64,000 nt of DNA from Marivibrio sp040218065 (GTDB lineage: Bacteria; Pseudomonadota; Alphaproteobacteria; UBA8366; Aestuariispiraceae), in contig NZ_JAVJQE010000013.1 of NCBI RefSeq assembly GCF_040218065.1, forward strand, positions 248,001 to 312,000, read 5' to 3'. Positions 43,329-52,301 of this stretch are shown here, piece after piece. Position 1 is the first letter of the stretch. Every line of letters starts with the position of its first letter. The translations under genes were made by a program, and so were the position numbers. Under the pieces are notes generated by a model. It was not told the origin of the DNA and made no database searches. It worked only from the letters and a program-made list of their open reading frames with translations.

Positions 43329-44324
43329 ATGGACATCCGCAACCCCTATCTCATGTTCCTGGGCGACGCGCCGGACGATTTGGCGGCGAAGGTCGCCGAC
43401 GGCGTGGCGAAATGGCGCCCCGACTGGTGCAAGGGACAGCTGCGGCTGGAGGGCTGCCAGGCCGATCTGGGCCTGCCCGACATGACGCTGGAGCAGGGTC
43501 GCGAGGCGGGCTGCCGGACGCTGGTGGTCGGCGTCGCCAACCGCGGCGGCAAGATCCCGCAGAACTGGCGCGACACGCTGGAGAAGGCGCTGGTGATGGG
43601 CTATGACATCGCGTCGGGTCTGCACAACAAGCTGGCCGACATCGAGACGCTGTCGAGCTTGGCTGCTGAGCATGGCCGCCAGCTCTTCGACGTGCGCCAT
43701 CCGACGCAGGATTTCGACGTCGCCAAGGGCTCCAAGCGCCCGGGCAAGCGGTTGCTTACCGTCGGCACCGATTGTTCGGTCGGCAAGATGTTCACCTCGC
43801 TGGCGGTGCACAAGACGATGCGGGAGCGCGGGATGAAGTCGAGTTTCCGCGCCACCGGCCAGACCGGCATCTTCATCGCCGGCGGGGGCGTGTCGGTCGA
43901 CGCGGTGATCGCCGACTTCATCTCCGGCGCGACCGAATGGCTCTGCCCCCCCAACGACGAGGATCATTGGGACGTGGTCGAGGGCCAGGGCAGCCTGTTC
44001 CACGCCAGTTTCGCGGGCGTCAGCCTGGGCCTGCTGCACGGCGCGCAGGCGGACGCGCTGGTCTTATGCCACGAGCCGACGCGCACCCATCTGCGCGGCC
44101 TGCCCGACTTCCCGCTGCCCGACCTGAAGCACTGCATCCAGGTCAATGAGGAGATGGCGCGCATGGTCAATCCGGCGGCGCGCGTGATCGGGATCTCGGT
44201 CAACAGCTCGAAGGTGGAGAAGGCCCGCCAGGACGCCGTGCTGGAAGAGATCGAGAAAGAGACCGGCCTGCCGACGGTCGACGCCTTCCGTCAGGGGGCC
44301 GGGCGCTTGGTGGACGCGCTTTGA
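43329..44324 (+). CDS. dgcN: DUF1611 protein, D-glutamate N-acetyltransferase DgcN-like
   Basis: A 331-residue DUF1611 protein. It has a Rossmann-like N-terminal part and a P-loop-type domain with LTVGTDCSVGKMFTSLAVHKTM (about residues 146-167), then FRATGQTGIFIAGGGVSVDAVIADF and the VVEGQGSLFHASFAGVSLGLLHG block. In marine bacteria DgcN acetylates D-glutamate and DgcA then racemises N-acetyl-D-Glu to N-acetyl-L-Glu (published pathway, from memory). The racemase gene follows with a TTGA overlap, strongly supporting this role. SD-like GAGGA upstream of ATG 43329. Confidence 0.87.
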   Translation: MDIRNPYLMFLGDAPDDLAAKVADGVAKWRPDWCKGQLRLEGCQADLGLPDMTLEQGREAGCRTLVVGVANRGGKIPQNWRDTLEKALVMGYDIASGLHNKLADIETLSSLAAEHGRQLFDVRHPTQDFDVAKGSKRPGKRLLTVGTDCSVGKMFTSLAVHKTMRERGMKSSFRATGQTGIFIAGGGVSVDAVIADFISGATEWLCPPNDEDHWDVVEGQGSLFHASFAGVSLGLLHGAQADALVLCHEPTRTHLRGLPDFPLPDLKHCIQVNEEMARMVNPAARVIGISVNSSKVEKARQDAVLEEIEKETGLPTVDAFRQGAGRLVDAL

Positions 44325-45313
44325 CGGTGCGGATCAAACTGGAGGTCGAGCGCCAGTCCTGGCCGATCGAAGGCGGCTTCGCCATCTCGCGCGGGGCCAA
44401 GACCGCCGCTGAGGTGCTGGTCGTCACCCTCGCCGCGGAAGGCCAGGTCGGGCGCGGCGAATGCACGCCCTACGCCCGCTACGGCGAGAGCCTGGACGGC
44501 GTCGAGGCCGACATCGTGCGGCTGAAGGACCGGCTGGAGGCCGGGCTGACCCGCGACCAGTTGCAGTCCGCCCTGCCCGCCGGCGCGGCGCGCAACGCGA
44601 TCGACTGCGCGCTCGCCGACCTGGAGGCCAAGCGCACCGACCGCACGGCCTGGGAGATCCTGGGCCTGGCGCAAGCCCCCGGCCCGGTGACGACGGCCTA
44701 CACCCTCAGCCTCGATACGCCGGAGAAGATGGCCGAGAAGGCGCGCGCCAACGCCGAGCGGCCGCTCTTCAAGCTGAAGCTGACCGGCGAGGGCGATCTG
44801 GAGCGCGTCGCCGCGGTCAAGGAGGCGGCGCCGCAGACCCGCCTGATCGTCGACGCCAATGAAGGCTGGAAGCCTGAGATGGTCGAGCCCTATTCGGAGA
44901 AACTGGCGGCGCTGGGCGTCGAGATGATCGAGCAGCCCCTGCCCGCCGGCGACGACGCGATGCTGTCCGAGATCGCGCATCCGGTCGCGCTATGCGCCGA
45001 CGAGAGCGCGCACGATCGGGGCGGCCTCGACGCGCTCGTCGGGCGCTACGAGATGATCAACATCAAACTCGACAAGACCGGCGGGATCACGGAAGCCTTG
45101 GCGCTCAAACAGGCGGCCGAGGCGGCGGGAATGCAGATCATGGTCGGCTGCATGCTGGCCACCTCGCTCGCCATGGCGCCGGCGGTTCTCGTCGCGCAGG
45201 GCGCGCAGGTCGTCGATCTGGACGGCCCCCTCCTCCTCTCCCAGGACCGCGACCCGGCGCTTCGCTTCGAGGGCAGCGTCATACACCCGCCGCAACCTGC
45301 GCTTTGGGGCTAA
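44321..45313 (+). CDS. dgcA: N-acetyl-D-glutamate racemase DgcA-like (enolase superfamily)
   Basis: A 330-residue enolase-superfamily member of the dipeptide-epimerase branch. The catalytic KxK is Lys151/Lys153 (LFKLKLTGEG), metal ligands are in IVDANEGW (Asp178), MIEQPLP (Glu204) and CADES (Asp227), and the opposite-face Lys is in INIKLDKTGG (249-252). Two-sided Lys chemistry fits racemisation or epimerisation. Start at TTG 44321, overlapping the dgcN stop, or GTG 44327. Paired with dgcN it would complete D-Glu to N-acetyl-L-Glu conversion; an L-Ala-D/L-Glu epimerase role is the alternative. Confidence 0.87.
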   Translation: MTVRIKLEVERQSWPIEGGFAISRGAKTAAEVLVVTLAAEGQVGRGECTPYARYGESLDGVEADIVRLKDRLEAGLTRDQLQSALPAGAARNAIDCALADLEAKRTDRTAWEILGLAQAPGPVTTAYTLSLDTPEKMAEKARANAERPLFKLKLTGEGDLERVAAVKEAAPQTRLIVDANEGWKPEMVEPYSEKLAALGVEMIEQPLPAGDDAMLSEIAHPVALCADESAHDRGGLDALVGRYEMINIKLDKTGGITEALALKQAAEAAGMQIMVGCMLATSLAMAPAVLVAQGAQVVDLDGPLLLSQDRDPALRFEGSVIHPPQPALWG

Positions 45314-45326
45314 GGGGACGCGGCCG

Positions 45327-46166
45327 ATGCAATACACCGTCGGCTGCACGCTCGAATACGCGGTCCCGAGCCCGTCGGTGTTCGTCTTCAATGTGGCCGC
45401 CTCGAACACCGTCTTTCAGACGGTGGAGTACGAGACGCTGCGTTTCAGCCCCGATCTGCCGGTCGACGGCTGGGTGGAGCCGGAGACCGGCGCGCGGTAC
45501 CACCGGGTCGACGTCCAGGGGCCGCACCTCTCGCTGCATTACGAGGCGACGGTGACGCTTGAGCCCACGGTGCGGGATCCGGCGTTGATCGCGCCGATTC
45601 CGCCGGCGGACATCCCGCTGCAGGACCTGTTCTACGTGGTCCCCAGCCGCTATTGCCAGTCGGACCAGTTGATGCGCCTCGCCTACCGCGAGTTCGGCCG
45701 GGCGCCGCGCACTTTCGAACAGCCGCGCCGGATCGCCGAATGGATTCACGCGAACGTCGATTACCTCGTCGGGACCACCACCCCATTGACGAGCGCCTTC
45801 GACATCGCCACGTCCCGCGCAGGCGTCTGCAGGGATTTCGCGCATCTTGGGATCGCGTTCTGCCGCGCGCTTAACATTCCGGCGCGCTTTGTCAGCTGCT
45901 ACGCCTACGATCTCTGGCCCCGGGATTTCCATGCGGTTTTCGAAGCCAAACTCGGCGATCGATGGTATCTCTTCGACCCGACGCGCCAAGCGTCGCCGGG
46001 CGGGTTCGTGCGCATCGGCGCCGGCCGCGATGCGGCCGACGTCAGCTTCGCGTCGATCTTCGGACCGGCGCGGATGACCCATATGGCGGTGCACGCCGAA
46101 GCCGGCGACGCGGAAAGCGACCGCGCGCCGAAAGAATGGAAGGAGTTCGCGGTCTCAAGCGCCTGA
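45327..46166 (+). CDS. Transglutaminase-like cysteine peptidase-fold protein, copy 1
   Basis: A 279-residue protein with a transglutaminase-like core. The triad is Cys168 (AGVCRDFAHL), His202 (RDFHAVFEAK) and Asp217 (WYLFDPTRQA). The N-terminal ~130 residues are a beta-rich region (MQYTVGCTLEYAVPSPSVFVFNV). No signal peptide is seen. It begins 13 bases after dgcA and is followed 28 bases later by a second member, so the four genes may be one transcript. Such proteins usually travel with ATP-grasp/alpha-E genes, found here about 6 kb downstream. Confidence 0.87.
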   Translation: MQYTVGCTLEYAVPSPSVFVFNVAASNTVFQTVEYETLRFSPDLPVDGWVEPETGARYHRVDVQGPHLSLHYEATVTLEPTVRDPALIAPIPPADIPLQDLFYVVPSRYCQSDQLMRLAYREFGRAPRTFEQPRRIAEWIHANVDYLVGTTTPLTSAFDIATSRAGVCRDFAHLGIAFCRALNIPARFVSCYAYDLWPRDFHAVFEAKLGDRWYLFDPTRQASPGGFVRIGAGRDAADVSFASIFGPARMTHMAVHAEAGDAESDRAPKEWKEFAVSSA

Positions 46167-46194
46167 ACGCGCGCGGAGGACCGGATCGCAAACG

Positions 46195-47085
46195 ATGTCG
46201 CGCCTGTCGATCACCCACGTCACCGAATATCGCTACACGCAGCCGGTGCGGTTCGGCGAGCACCGGTTGCTGTTCCGCCCGCGCGACAGCCACGATCTGC
46301 GTCTGGTCTCGTCGGGCCTGAAGATCACGCCGCCGGCCAGCCTACGATGGCTGCACGATCCGTTCGGCAATTCGGTCGCGATCGCGAACTTCAAGGAATG
46401 GAGCGACCGGCTGCGTTTCGAAAGCGAAATCACGATCGACCATTACGGACTGTCCGATCCCGAATTCCGGATCGAGGAGTACGCGCGCACCACGCCCTTC
46501 GTCTACGCGCCCGAGGAACAGCCCGACCTGCTGGCCGACATGATGCGCCACACCGGCGATCCGCAAAAGCGCGTCGCCCACTGGGCGCGCAGTTTTCTGG
46601 ATGAGAACGGCCGAATGGACACCGCCGAAGGCTTGCAGGCGATGAACGCCGCCATCAAGCGCGATTTCCTCTACAATCGCCGCGACGAGCACGGCGTTCA
46701 GACGGCGGAGGAGACGCTGCGTCTCGGCTCCGGCTCCTGTCGCGATTTCGCGCTCCTGATGATGGAGGCGGTGCGCTCGCTTGGCATGGCGGCGCGTTTC
46801 GTCACCGGCTATCTGTACGATCCCGCGTTGGACGGCGGCGCCGCGGCGGGGGTGATCGGCGCGGGCACGACGCACGCCTGGTGTCAGATTTACCTGCCCG
46901 GTTCCGGATGGACTGAGTTCGACCCGACCAACGGCCGCTACGGCGGCGGCAACCTGATCCGCATCGGGGCCGGCCGCACGCCGGAACAGGTGAAGCCGAT
47001 CGAAGGAAGCTATTTCGGCCCGGCCGACGCCGCCGGCCCGATGACCGTTGAGGTCAGCGTCCGCCGCGTGCAGAAGGCGGCGTAG
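46195..47085 (+). CDS. Transglutaminase-like protein, copy 2
   Basis: A 296-residue member with the bacterial transglutaminase N-terminal beta domain (LSITHVTEYRYTQPVRFGEHRLLFRPRDSHD) and a core triad Cys182 (GSGSCRDFALLM), His227 (GTTHAWCQIYL) and Asp243 (EFDPTNGRYGG). It is clearly paralogous to its neighbour but of a different subtype, with its own N-domain. The final ~40 residues give the IRIGAGRTPEQVKPIEGSY ending typical of the subfamily. Predicted cytosolic; substrate unknown. Confidence 0.9.
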   Translation: MSRLSITHVTEYRYTQPVRFGEHRLLFRPRDSHDLRLVSSGLKITPPASLRWLHDPFGNSVAIANFKEWSDRLRFESEITIDHYGLSDPEFRIEEYARTTPFVYAPEEQPDLLADMMRHTGDPQKRVAHWARSFLDENGRMDTAEGLQAMNAAIKRDFLYNRRDEHGVQTAEETLRLGSGSCRDFALLMMEAVRSLGMAARFVTGYLYDPALDGGAAAGVIGAGTTHAWCQIYLPGSGWTEFDPTNGRYGGGNLIRIGAGRTPEQVKPIEGSYFGPADAAGPMTVEVSVRRVQKAA

Positions 47086-47109
47086 CCGGCCTTACACCTG
47101 AAGCGAGCC

Positions 47110-47622
47110 TCAGGCCCCGGCCGAGAATTTGCCGTACCCGCCGCGAAAATAGACCAACGGCTTACCGTCGTCCTCGCCCAAGTCGATGCGCTCGACCCGC
47201 CCGACCAGGATGACATGGTCGCCGCCGTCATAATGCGCCTCGACCCCGCAGACGATGCGCGCCAGAACGCCGTCCAGAAGCGGCAGACCGTCGGCGTCGA
47301 CACGGTGCGCGATCCCGGCGAACTTGTCAGGAATCCCCGGCTTTGCGAAATGGGTGGAAATCGCAGCCTGTTCGTCGCTCAACACGTTCACAGCGAACCG
47401 GTCGGTCTTGACGAAGGGCTCGAAGCTGCCGGCGTTCTTGTCGAGGCAGAACAGCACCAGCGGCGGCTCCAGCGACAGCGAGGTGAAACTGTTGACGGTC
47501 AGCCCCTCCTTCTTGCCGTCTTCGCCGGCCGCGGTCACGATGGAGACGCCGGTCGCATAGCGTCCGCACGCCGCCTTGAAGGCCGCTTCGGTGATCCCCT
47601 CGTCGGTCAAACTGTCGCTCAT
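47110..47622 (-). CDS. Flavin reductase family protein
   Basis: A 170-residue FMN-binding split-barrel flavin reductase that supplies reduced flavin to a two-component monooxygenase. Motifs: FKAACGRYATGVSIVTA, GLTVNSFTSLSLEPPLVLFCLDK, the NVLSDEQAAISTHFA segment and the terminal GDHVILVGRVERI..YFRGGYGKF. The ATG at 47622 starts MSDSLTD; the extension to 47688 is rejected. It converges with the transglutaminase gene (24 bases between stops). No partner oxygenase is adjacent. Confidence 0.9.
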   Translation of the reverse strand: MSDSLTDEGITEAAFKAACGRYATGVSIVTAAGEDGKKEGLTVNSFTSLSLEPPLVLFCLDKNAGSFEPFVKTDRFAVNVLSDEQAAISTHFAKPGIPDKFAGIAHRVDADGLPLLDGVLARIVCGVEAHYDGGDHVILVGRVERIDLGEDDGKPLVYFRGGYGKFSAGA

Positions 47623-47752
47623 CCGGACCGGCTCTTCCTGTCCCAACGATAAGTGTTGCACGCGCTTGAGCTTTCGTCGTGGCGTCACGCGCCGCAGGGC
47701 GCTATCTAGCGCAAGTCATCCGCCGTGGCGAGACCGAAGGACGGAAAAAGCC

Positions 47753-48556
47753 GTGACTCCCCCTCCCTTTCTCCGCCCGCCGATTCTGCGCGCGCTGCTC
47801 GCGCTGGGGGGCTCTGCGCTCGCGACGCTGGGCTTTGTGCAGGCGCTTTGGCGCCTAGCGGGTAGCGATCCGCCGCTTTGGACGAAGCTCCTCTTCGCAG
47901 GGGCGGTCGCGGTCGCGATCGGCGCGGCCCTGTCGCTGCCGCGCTGGTGGCTCGCGATCCTGGCGAGCGCCCCGGCGGCGCTGATTGGCGCGCTGGCGCT
48001 GGACGCGCCCGGCTGGGTCTACGCTCTCGCCTTGACGCTGTGTCTGCTGCTGGCGGCGAATAGTCCGGGCGAACGCGTGCCGCTTTACCTGACCGGAGCG
48101 GCGACGCGCCGGGCGTTGTGCGGCCTGATCGCCCAAGATGCGCCAGTGCGCGCCGTCGATCTCGGATGCGGGACGGGCGGGCCGATCCTTGCGCTGGCGG
48201 CGGCGAACCGTCATCCGCAAAGCCGCTTCCTCGGCGTGGAGACCGCCCCCCTGCCCTTCGCCGCCGCTTGGCTGCGGGCGAAGGCGGCGCGTGACCCGCG
48301 GATATCGATCTGCTGGAGGAGCCTATGGCGGGTGGACCTCGGCGGCTTTGATCTCGTCTACGCCTTCCTGAGCCCCGAGCCGATGCCGCGCCTGCTGGCG
48401 AAGGCCGCGGCGGAAATGACCGACGGCGCGCTTTTCGTTAGCAATGAGTTTACCGATCCGGCATACGTTGCGGATCAGCAGTTGACGCCGAACGGCCCGG
48501 CCGGCCGGCGTCTCAACCTCTGGCGGGCCCCGATACGGCCCGTCGCCGCGAACTGA
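47753..48556 (+). CDS. Membrane-associated class I methyltransferase-like protein
   Basis: A 267-residue protein starting at GTG 47753 (AAGGACGG upstream). Residues 10-100 form about three hydrophobic helices (ILRALLALGGSALATLGFVQAL; LLFAGAVAVAIGAALSL; WWLAILASAPAALIGALAL and a further one). From residue 125 a Rossmann methyltransferase follows, with the SAM motif AVDLGCGTGGPILALAA and FDLVYAFLSPEPMPRLLAKA. The layout of multi-span membrane part plus methyltransferase is seen in poorly characterised proteins; target unknown. It lies upstream of motA, 92 bases away. Confidence 0.75.
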   Translation: MTPPPFLRPPILRALLALGGSALATLGFVQALWRLAGSDPPLWTKLLFAGAVAVAIGAALSLPRWWLAILASAPAALIGALALDAPGWVYALALTLCLLLAANSPGERVPLYLTGAATRRALCGLIAQDAPVRAVDLGCGTGGPILALAAANRHPQSRFLGVETAPLPFAAAWLRAKAARDPRISICWRSLWRVDLGGFDLVYAFLSPEPMPRLLAKAAAEMTDGALFVSNEFTDPAYVADQQLTPNGPAGRRLNLWRAPIRPVAAN

Positions 48557-48648
48557 TCGACGCAGCGCACGGGTTCGGCATGGACTTGGGCTGGAGGTTG
48601 CGAATATCCTGACGCCGCGCGCACCGGCGGAGAGAGCAGCACCTATCT

Positions 48649-49509
48649 ATGTTCGTCATTATCGGAATCATCGCCGTCATCGTCTGCGTCCTCGGATCCT
48701 ACATGGCGATGGGCGGCAAGTTGGCGGTGCTCAACCAACCGTTCGAGGTGACGCTGATCTTCGGCGCCGGCCTCTCCGCGTTCGTCATCATGAACCCGAT
48801 GCGGGTGGTGAAAGGCGCGTTCGGCCGTCTGGCCCAGATCTTCAAGGGCCCTAAGTACAAAAAGGACGATTATCTCGAACTGCTGACCATGCAGTATCAG
48901 GTCTTCAAGCTGATGAAGCAGAAGGGCGCGTTGGCGGTCGAACAGCATGTCGAGAACCCGCACGACAGCACGCTCTTCCAGGCCTTTCCCAAATTCCACG
49001 GCGACCACCACGCGCTGGATTTCTTCTGCGACTATCTGCGGCTCCTGACGATGGGCACGGATAATCCGCACGAGATCGAAGGCCTGATCGACGCGGATCT
49101 CGAGGCGCTCCACATGCACGACCATCAGGCGAGCCATTCGCTCGTCGCCCTGGCGGAGAGCTTCCCGGCGCTCGGCATCGTCGCGGCCGTGCTGGGCGTC
49201 ATCAAGACCATGGGCTCGATCAACGAGCCGCCGGAGGTCCTCGGCAAGCTGATCGGCGGCGCGCTGGTCGGCACCTTCCTCGGCATCTTGCTCTGCTACG
49301 GCTTCTTCGCGCCGTTCGCGAACCACGTGAAGACGTTGATCGAGGAAGAAAGCACCTATTTCAACAGCATGAAGGCCGGTCTGATCGCCCACATGCAAGG
49401 CTATGCGCCCGCGATATCGATCGAGTTCGCGCGCAAGGTGCTGATGGATCACAACCGCCCGACCTTCGCCGAGCTCGAAGACGCCTGCTCCAACCTGCCG
49501 CCGGTGTAA
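48649..49509 (+). CDS. motA: Flagellar motor stator protein MotA
   Basis: A 286-residue inner-membrane stator subunit with four transmembrane helices. The opening MFVIIGIIAVIVCVLGSYMAMGGKLAVL and the third and fourth helices (ALAESFPALGIVAAVLGVIKTMG and LIGGALVGTFLGILLCYGFFAPFA) carry the conserved prolines of the proton path, and the cytoplasmic loop holds charged residues that meet FliG. Length is that of proton-type MotA. It heads an operon with two MotB-like proteins (6- and 13-base gaps). Confidence 0.95.
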   Translation: MFVIIGIIAVIVCVLGSYMAMGGKLAVLNQPFEVTLIFGAGLSAFVIMNPMRVVKGAFGRLAQIFKGPKYKKDDYLELLTMQYQVFKLMKQKGALAVEQHVENPHDSTLFQAFPKFHGDHHALDFFCDYLRLLTMGTDNPHEIEGLIDADLEALHMHDHQASHSLVALAESFPALGIVAAVLGVIKTMGSINEPPEVLGKLIGGALVGTFLGILLCYGFFAPFANHVKTLIEEESTYFNSMKAGLIAHMQGYAPAISIEFARKVLMDHNRPTFAELEDACSNLPPV

Positions 49510-49515
49510 GCCGCC

Positions 49516-50550
49516 ATGTCGGACGCCTTCGGACAGGAGGAGCAAGAACCCCTGATCCTTGTCCGCAAGGTCAAGATCGAGGGCGGCCATCACGGGGGCG
49601 CCTGGAAGGTCGCCTACGCCGACTTCGTCACCGCCATGATGGCCTTCTTCCTGCTGCTTTGGCTGCTCAACGCGACGACGGAAGAGCAGATGAACGGCCT
49701 TTCCGACTATTTCGCGCCGACCAGTCTGGCCGATGACGGGCAGGGTCTGGGGCAGGCGCTCTCGGGCCTGGCCGTTGCGGCGGAAGGGGCGATGCGCAGC
49801 GATTCCGCGCGCCCCGCCGTCTCCGTCGCGATTCCCTCCTTCGGCGAGGAGGAGGAAGGCGATCAGGACGGCGAACAGCGAGAGGACGCCAGCCTTACGA
49901 AGGTGAACGAAGGTCAGGCCAGCGAAACCTTCGAAGAGCAGCAGATGTTGGACGAAGCGATGGCCAAGCTGCGCCAATCGGTCCTCGAATCGCCGGACAT
50001 GGCGGAATTGGCGCAAAATCTGATGCTGGAGAACACGGCCGAAGGACTGCGCATCCAGATCCTCGACCGCGAGGATCGCGGCATGTTCGAAGAGGGCTCG
50101 GATCAGCTGACCCGTCGGGCGATTCGTCTGTTGGCGTTGATCGGCTCGATCATCGCGACCCTGCCGAACGAGATCACCATCACCGGCCACACCGATGCGA
50201 CGCCCCCGCCGGACGCCGGCTCCGGCTACAGCAATTGGGAGTTGTCGGCGGACCGCGCCGCGGCCTCGCGCAAATGGTTGGTCGACGCCGGCCTCGCCCG
50301 CGAACAGGTGGTCCAGGTCGCCGGCAAAGCCGACAGCGAACTGCTGGAGCCCGAAAAGCCGGAGGCCGTCGCCAACCGGCGGATCAGCATCCTGATCGTC
50401 CGCGACAAGCCGCCGCCGGCCGCCATGGCGGCGCCCCCGGCCGACGGCGCGGCCCCGGCCGCGGGCGCCGGGCAGCCGGCCGCGCCTGCGGCGCCGGCCC
50501 GCGCGCCGGACGGAGCCGCGCCCCCGCCCCTCCCCGCGAGCGACGGTTAG
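49516..50550 (+). CDS. motB: Flagellar motor protein MotB, first paralogue
   Basis: A 344-residue stator subunit. One transmembrane helix (VTAMMAFFLLLWLLNA) is preceded by the critical proton-binding Asp36 in AYADF. An acidic periplasmic linker of about 120 residues leads to an OmpA-type peptidoglycan-binding domain (EITITGHTDATPP.. NWELSADRAAASRKWL.. NRRISILIV). The C-terminal ~45 residues are a Pro/Ala-rich tail absent from its neighbour. It is followed 13 bases later by a second MotB sharing 83 identical bases over the membrane helix. Confidence 0.93.
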   Translation: MSDAFGQEEQEPLILVRKVKIEGGHHGGAWKVAYADFVTAMMAFFLLLWLLNATTEEQMNGLSDYFAPTSLADDGQGLGQALSGLAVAAEGAMRSDSARPAVSVAIPSFGEEEEGDQDGEQREDASLTKVNEGQASETFEEQQMLDEAMAKLRQSVLESPDMAELAQNLMLENTAEGLRIQILDREDRGMFEEGSDQLTRRAIRLLALIGSIIATLPNEITITGHTDATPPPDAGSGYSNWELSADRAAASRKWLVDAGLAREQVVQVAGKADSELLEPEKPEAVANRRISILIVRDKPPPAAMAAPPADGAAPAAGAGQPAAPAAPARAPDGAAPPPLPASDG

Positions 50551-50563
50551 GGAGGCCGCAGCC

Positions 50564-51472
50564 ATGGCCGACCAGGAAGTCATCGTCAAAAAGAAGAAGG
50601 TGGTGGTCGAAGCCCACCACGGGGGCGCCTGGAAGGTCGCCTACGCCGACTTCGTCACCGCCATGATGGCCTTCTTCCTGCTGCTTTGGCTGCTCAACGC
50701 CACCGAACAGGAAGTGCTAGACGGCATCTCAAACTATTTCACGCCGACCGCTATCACGAGCTCCGGCTCCTCCGGCTCGGGCGGGCTGTTCGGCGGCGCG
50801 ACGGCCACCAATCCAGGCCCGGTGCAGGAAAACCAGGAGACCTCGATCCTGACCGAGGAGTCGACCGCGACCGGCGAACTCGAGGCCCCCAACCCCGGGG
50901 AGGGCGCCCGCCAGGAGGTCAGCACCGGCAGCGCCGGCGACGTCGACTTCGAGCGCGAGGAAAAGACTTTCAACACCACCAAGCGATTGATGGAGAAGTC
51001 GCTTGACGAGTTGCCGCCGGAACTGCAGGACCTGAAGGAGACGATCAAGATCGACGTCACCGAAGAAGGATTGCGCATCCAGATCCTGGATAATCGACGA
51101 AAGTCCGGTTTCGTGCGCGGGACGCCGGAGTTGACCGATCAGGCCCGACAGGCGCTGCGCTTCGCCACGCAGTACATCGAACGGTTGCCCAACCAGCTCT
51201 CGCTCACCGGCCATACGGATGCGGACGAGTTGCCCAGCGACAATTGGCGGCTGTCCGCACAGCGCGCCAATTCGGGCCGACGCGAACTGGCCGCCCAGGG
51301 CCTGCCGGAGCAACGCTTCGAGACGGTCGTCGGCAAGGCCGACAGCGACTTGCTGGTGCCGGATGAGCCGACGGCCGCGCAGAACCGCCGTATTTCGATC
51401 GTACTGCTGCGCCGCGCGCCCTACCCGGACGACCGGCCCGCGCCCCCCTCCATCGTCAATCCGGTCGAGTGA
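50564..51472 (+). CDS. Flagellar motor protein MotB, second paralogue
   Basis: A 302-residue MotB-like protein. Basic N-terminus VIVKKKKVVVEAHHGGAWKVAYADF with the proton-path Asp29, one membrane helix, a Ser/Gly/Thr-rich linker instead of the acidic linker of its neighbour, and an OmpA domain (LSLTGHTDADELPSDNWRLSAQRANSGRREL.. NRRISIVLL). The linker contains a plug-like FEREEKTFNTTKRLMEKSL helix. It could form homodimers or heterodimers with MotB, or an alternative stator using the same MotA. No second motA is present. Confidence 0.9.
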   Translation: MADQEVIVKKKKVVVEAHHGGAWKVAYADFVTAMMAFFLLLWLLNATEQEVLDGISNYFTPTAITSSGSSGSGGLFGGATATNPGPVQENQETSILTEESTATGELEAPNPGEGARQEVSTGSAGDVDFEREEKTFNTTKRLMEKSLDELPPELQDLKETIKIDVTEEGLRIQILDNRRKSGFVRGTPELTDQARQALRFATQYIERLPNQLSLTGHTDADELPSDNWRLSAQRANSGRRELAAQGLPEQRFETVVGKADSDLLVPDEPTAAQNRRISIVLLRRAPYPDDRPAPPSIVNPVE

Positions 51473-51574
51473 CGCGGGCCGCCCTTCGCGCGTCCGCTCC
51501 CTTGCCGACCGCGCGCCGGGCCGCCATATGCCGCTTACGCTTGGGACGGACACGAGACGAGGAGCGCGACAGGC

Positions 51575-52111
51575 GTGAACGATCACCGCGACATCACCCC
51601 CGCAGGCGGCCGCCCCCGCGGCTTCCGGCTTGGTCCCGACGATGAGGCGTCCGACGGCCTCGGCGACGACCGGCTGAACGATCCGGCGTTGGTCGACGGG
51701 ATCACGGCCCGCCGGATTCTGGGCTATCTGGTCGACGTGCTCCTCCTGGGTGCAGTCGGCGTAGCGGGCCATCTGCTGGTCTTCATGACGCTGGGACTGG
51801 CCGCCGGGCTGGTCTACCCGCTGTTGGTGGTGCTGCCGCTCGCCTATCACACCTATTTCGTGGCCTCAGCCGCCTCGGCGACGCCGGGTCAGCGGCTTTT
51901 GGGCCTGGAGGTTCGGCGGCTCGACGGCGGCAAGCCCGGTCTGCTGCAGGCCTTCGTGATGGTGGCGTTGTTTTACATGACGCTCACTCTCACCAGCGGT
52001 CTGCTGCTGTTTTGGTGCCTGATCGACGATCGCGCCCGATGCCTGCACGACATCTTCTCCGGCACGCTTGTCATTCGCAGCGACCGGCTTGCGGCGCCTG
52101 CGGCCGGGTGA
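51575..52111 (+). CDS. RDD family membrane protein
   Basis: A 178-residue protein with the RDD family layout: ITARRILGYLVDVLLLGAVGV (Arg-Asp in helix 1), two further hydrophobic helices, the SATPGQRLLGLEVRRLDGG loop, and a last LFWCLIDDRARCLHDIFSGTLVI block. The first 45 residues are hydrophilic. In many alphaproteobacteria an RDD gene lies beside bpt, as it does here three genes upstream. Transport or chaperone role unknown. Confidence 0.87.
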   Translation: MNDHRDITPAGGRPRGFRLGPDDEASDGLGDDRLNDPALVDGITARRILGYLVDVLLLGAVGVAGHLLVFMTLGLAAGLVYPLLVVLPLAYHTYFVASAASATPGQRLLGLEVRRLDGGKPGLLQAFVMVALFYMTLTLTSGLLLFWCLIDDRARCLHDIFSGTLVIRSDRLAAPAAG

Positions 52112-52301
52112 GACGCGTCGGCCTGACGGCTTGCGTCAACCGGCGGCGACTGCTTAGCTTTCCCCGAGAGGGCGTCCGAACGAGAGGCGCCCCGTTATAA
52201 AGACGGCGGGGTTCGAGCGCCCAGGTCACGCGGCCGGGGCGGAACGGCGGCGCCGGGACGACCGTCCCGGACGGCGCTCCTCGACCGACGACAGGGGCGA
52301 T

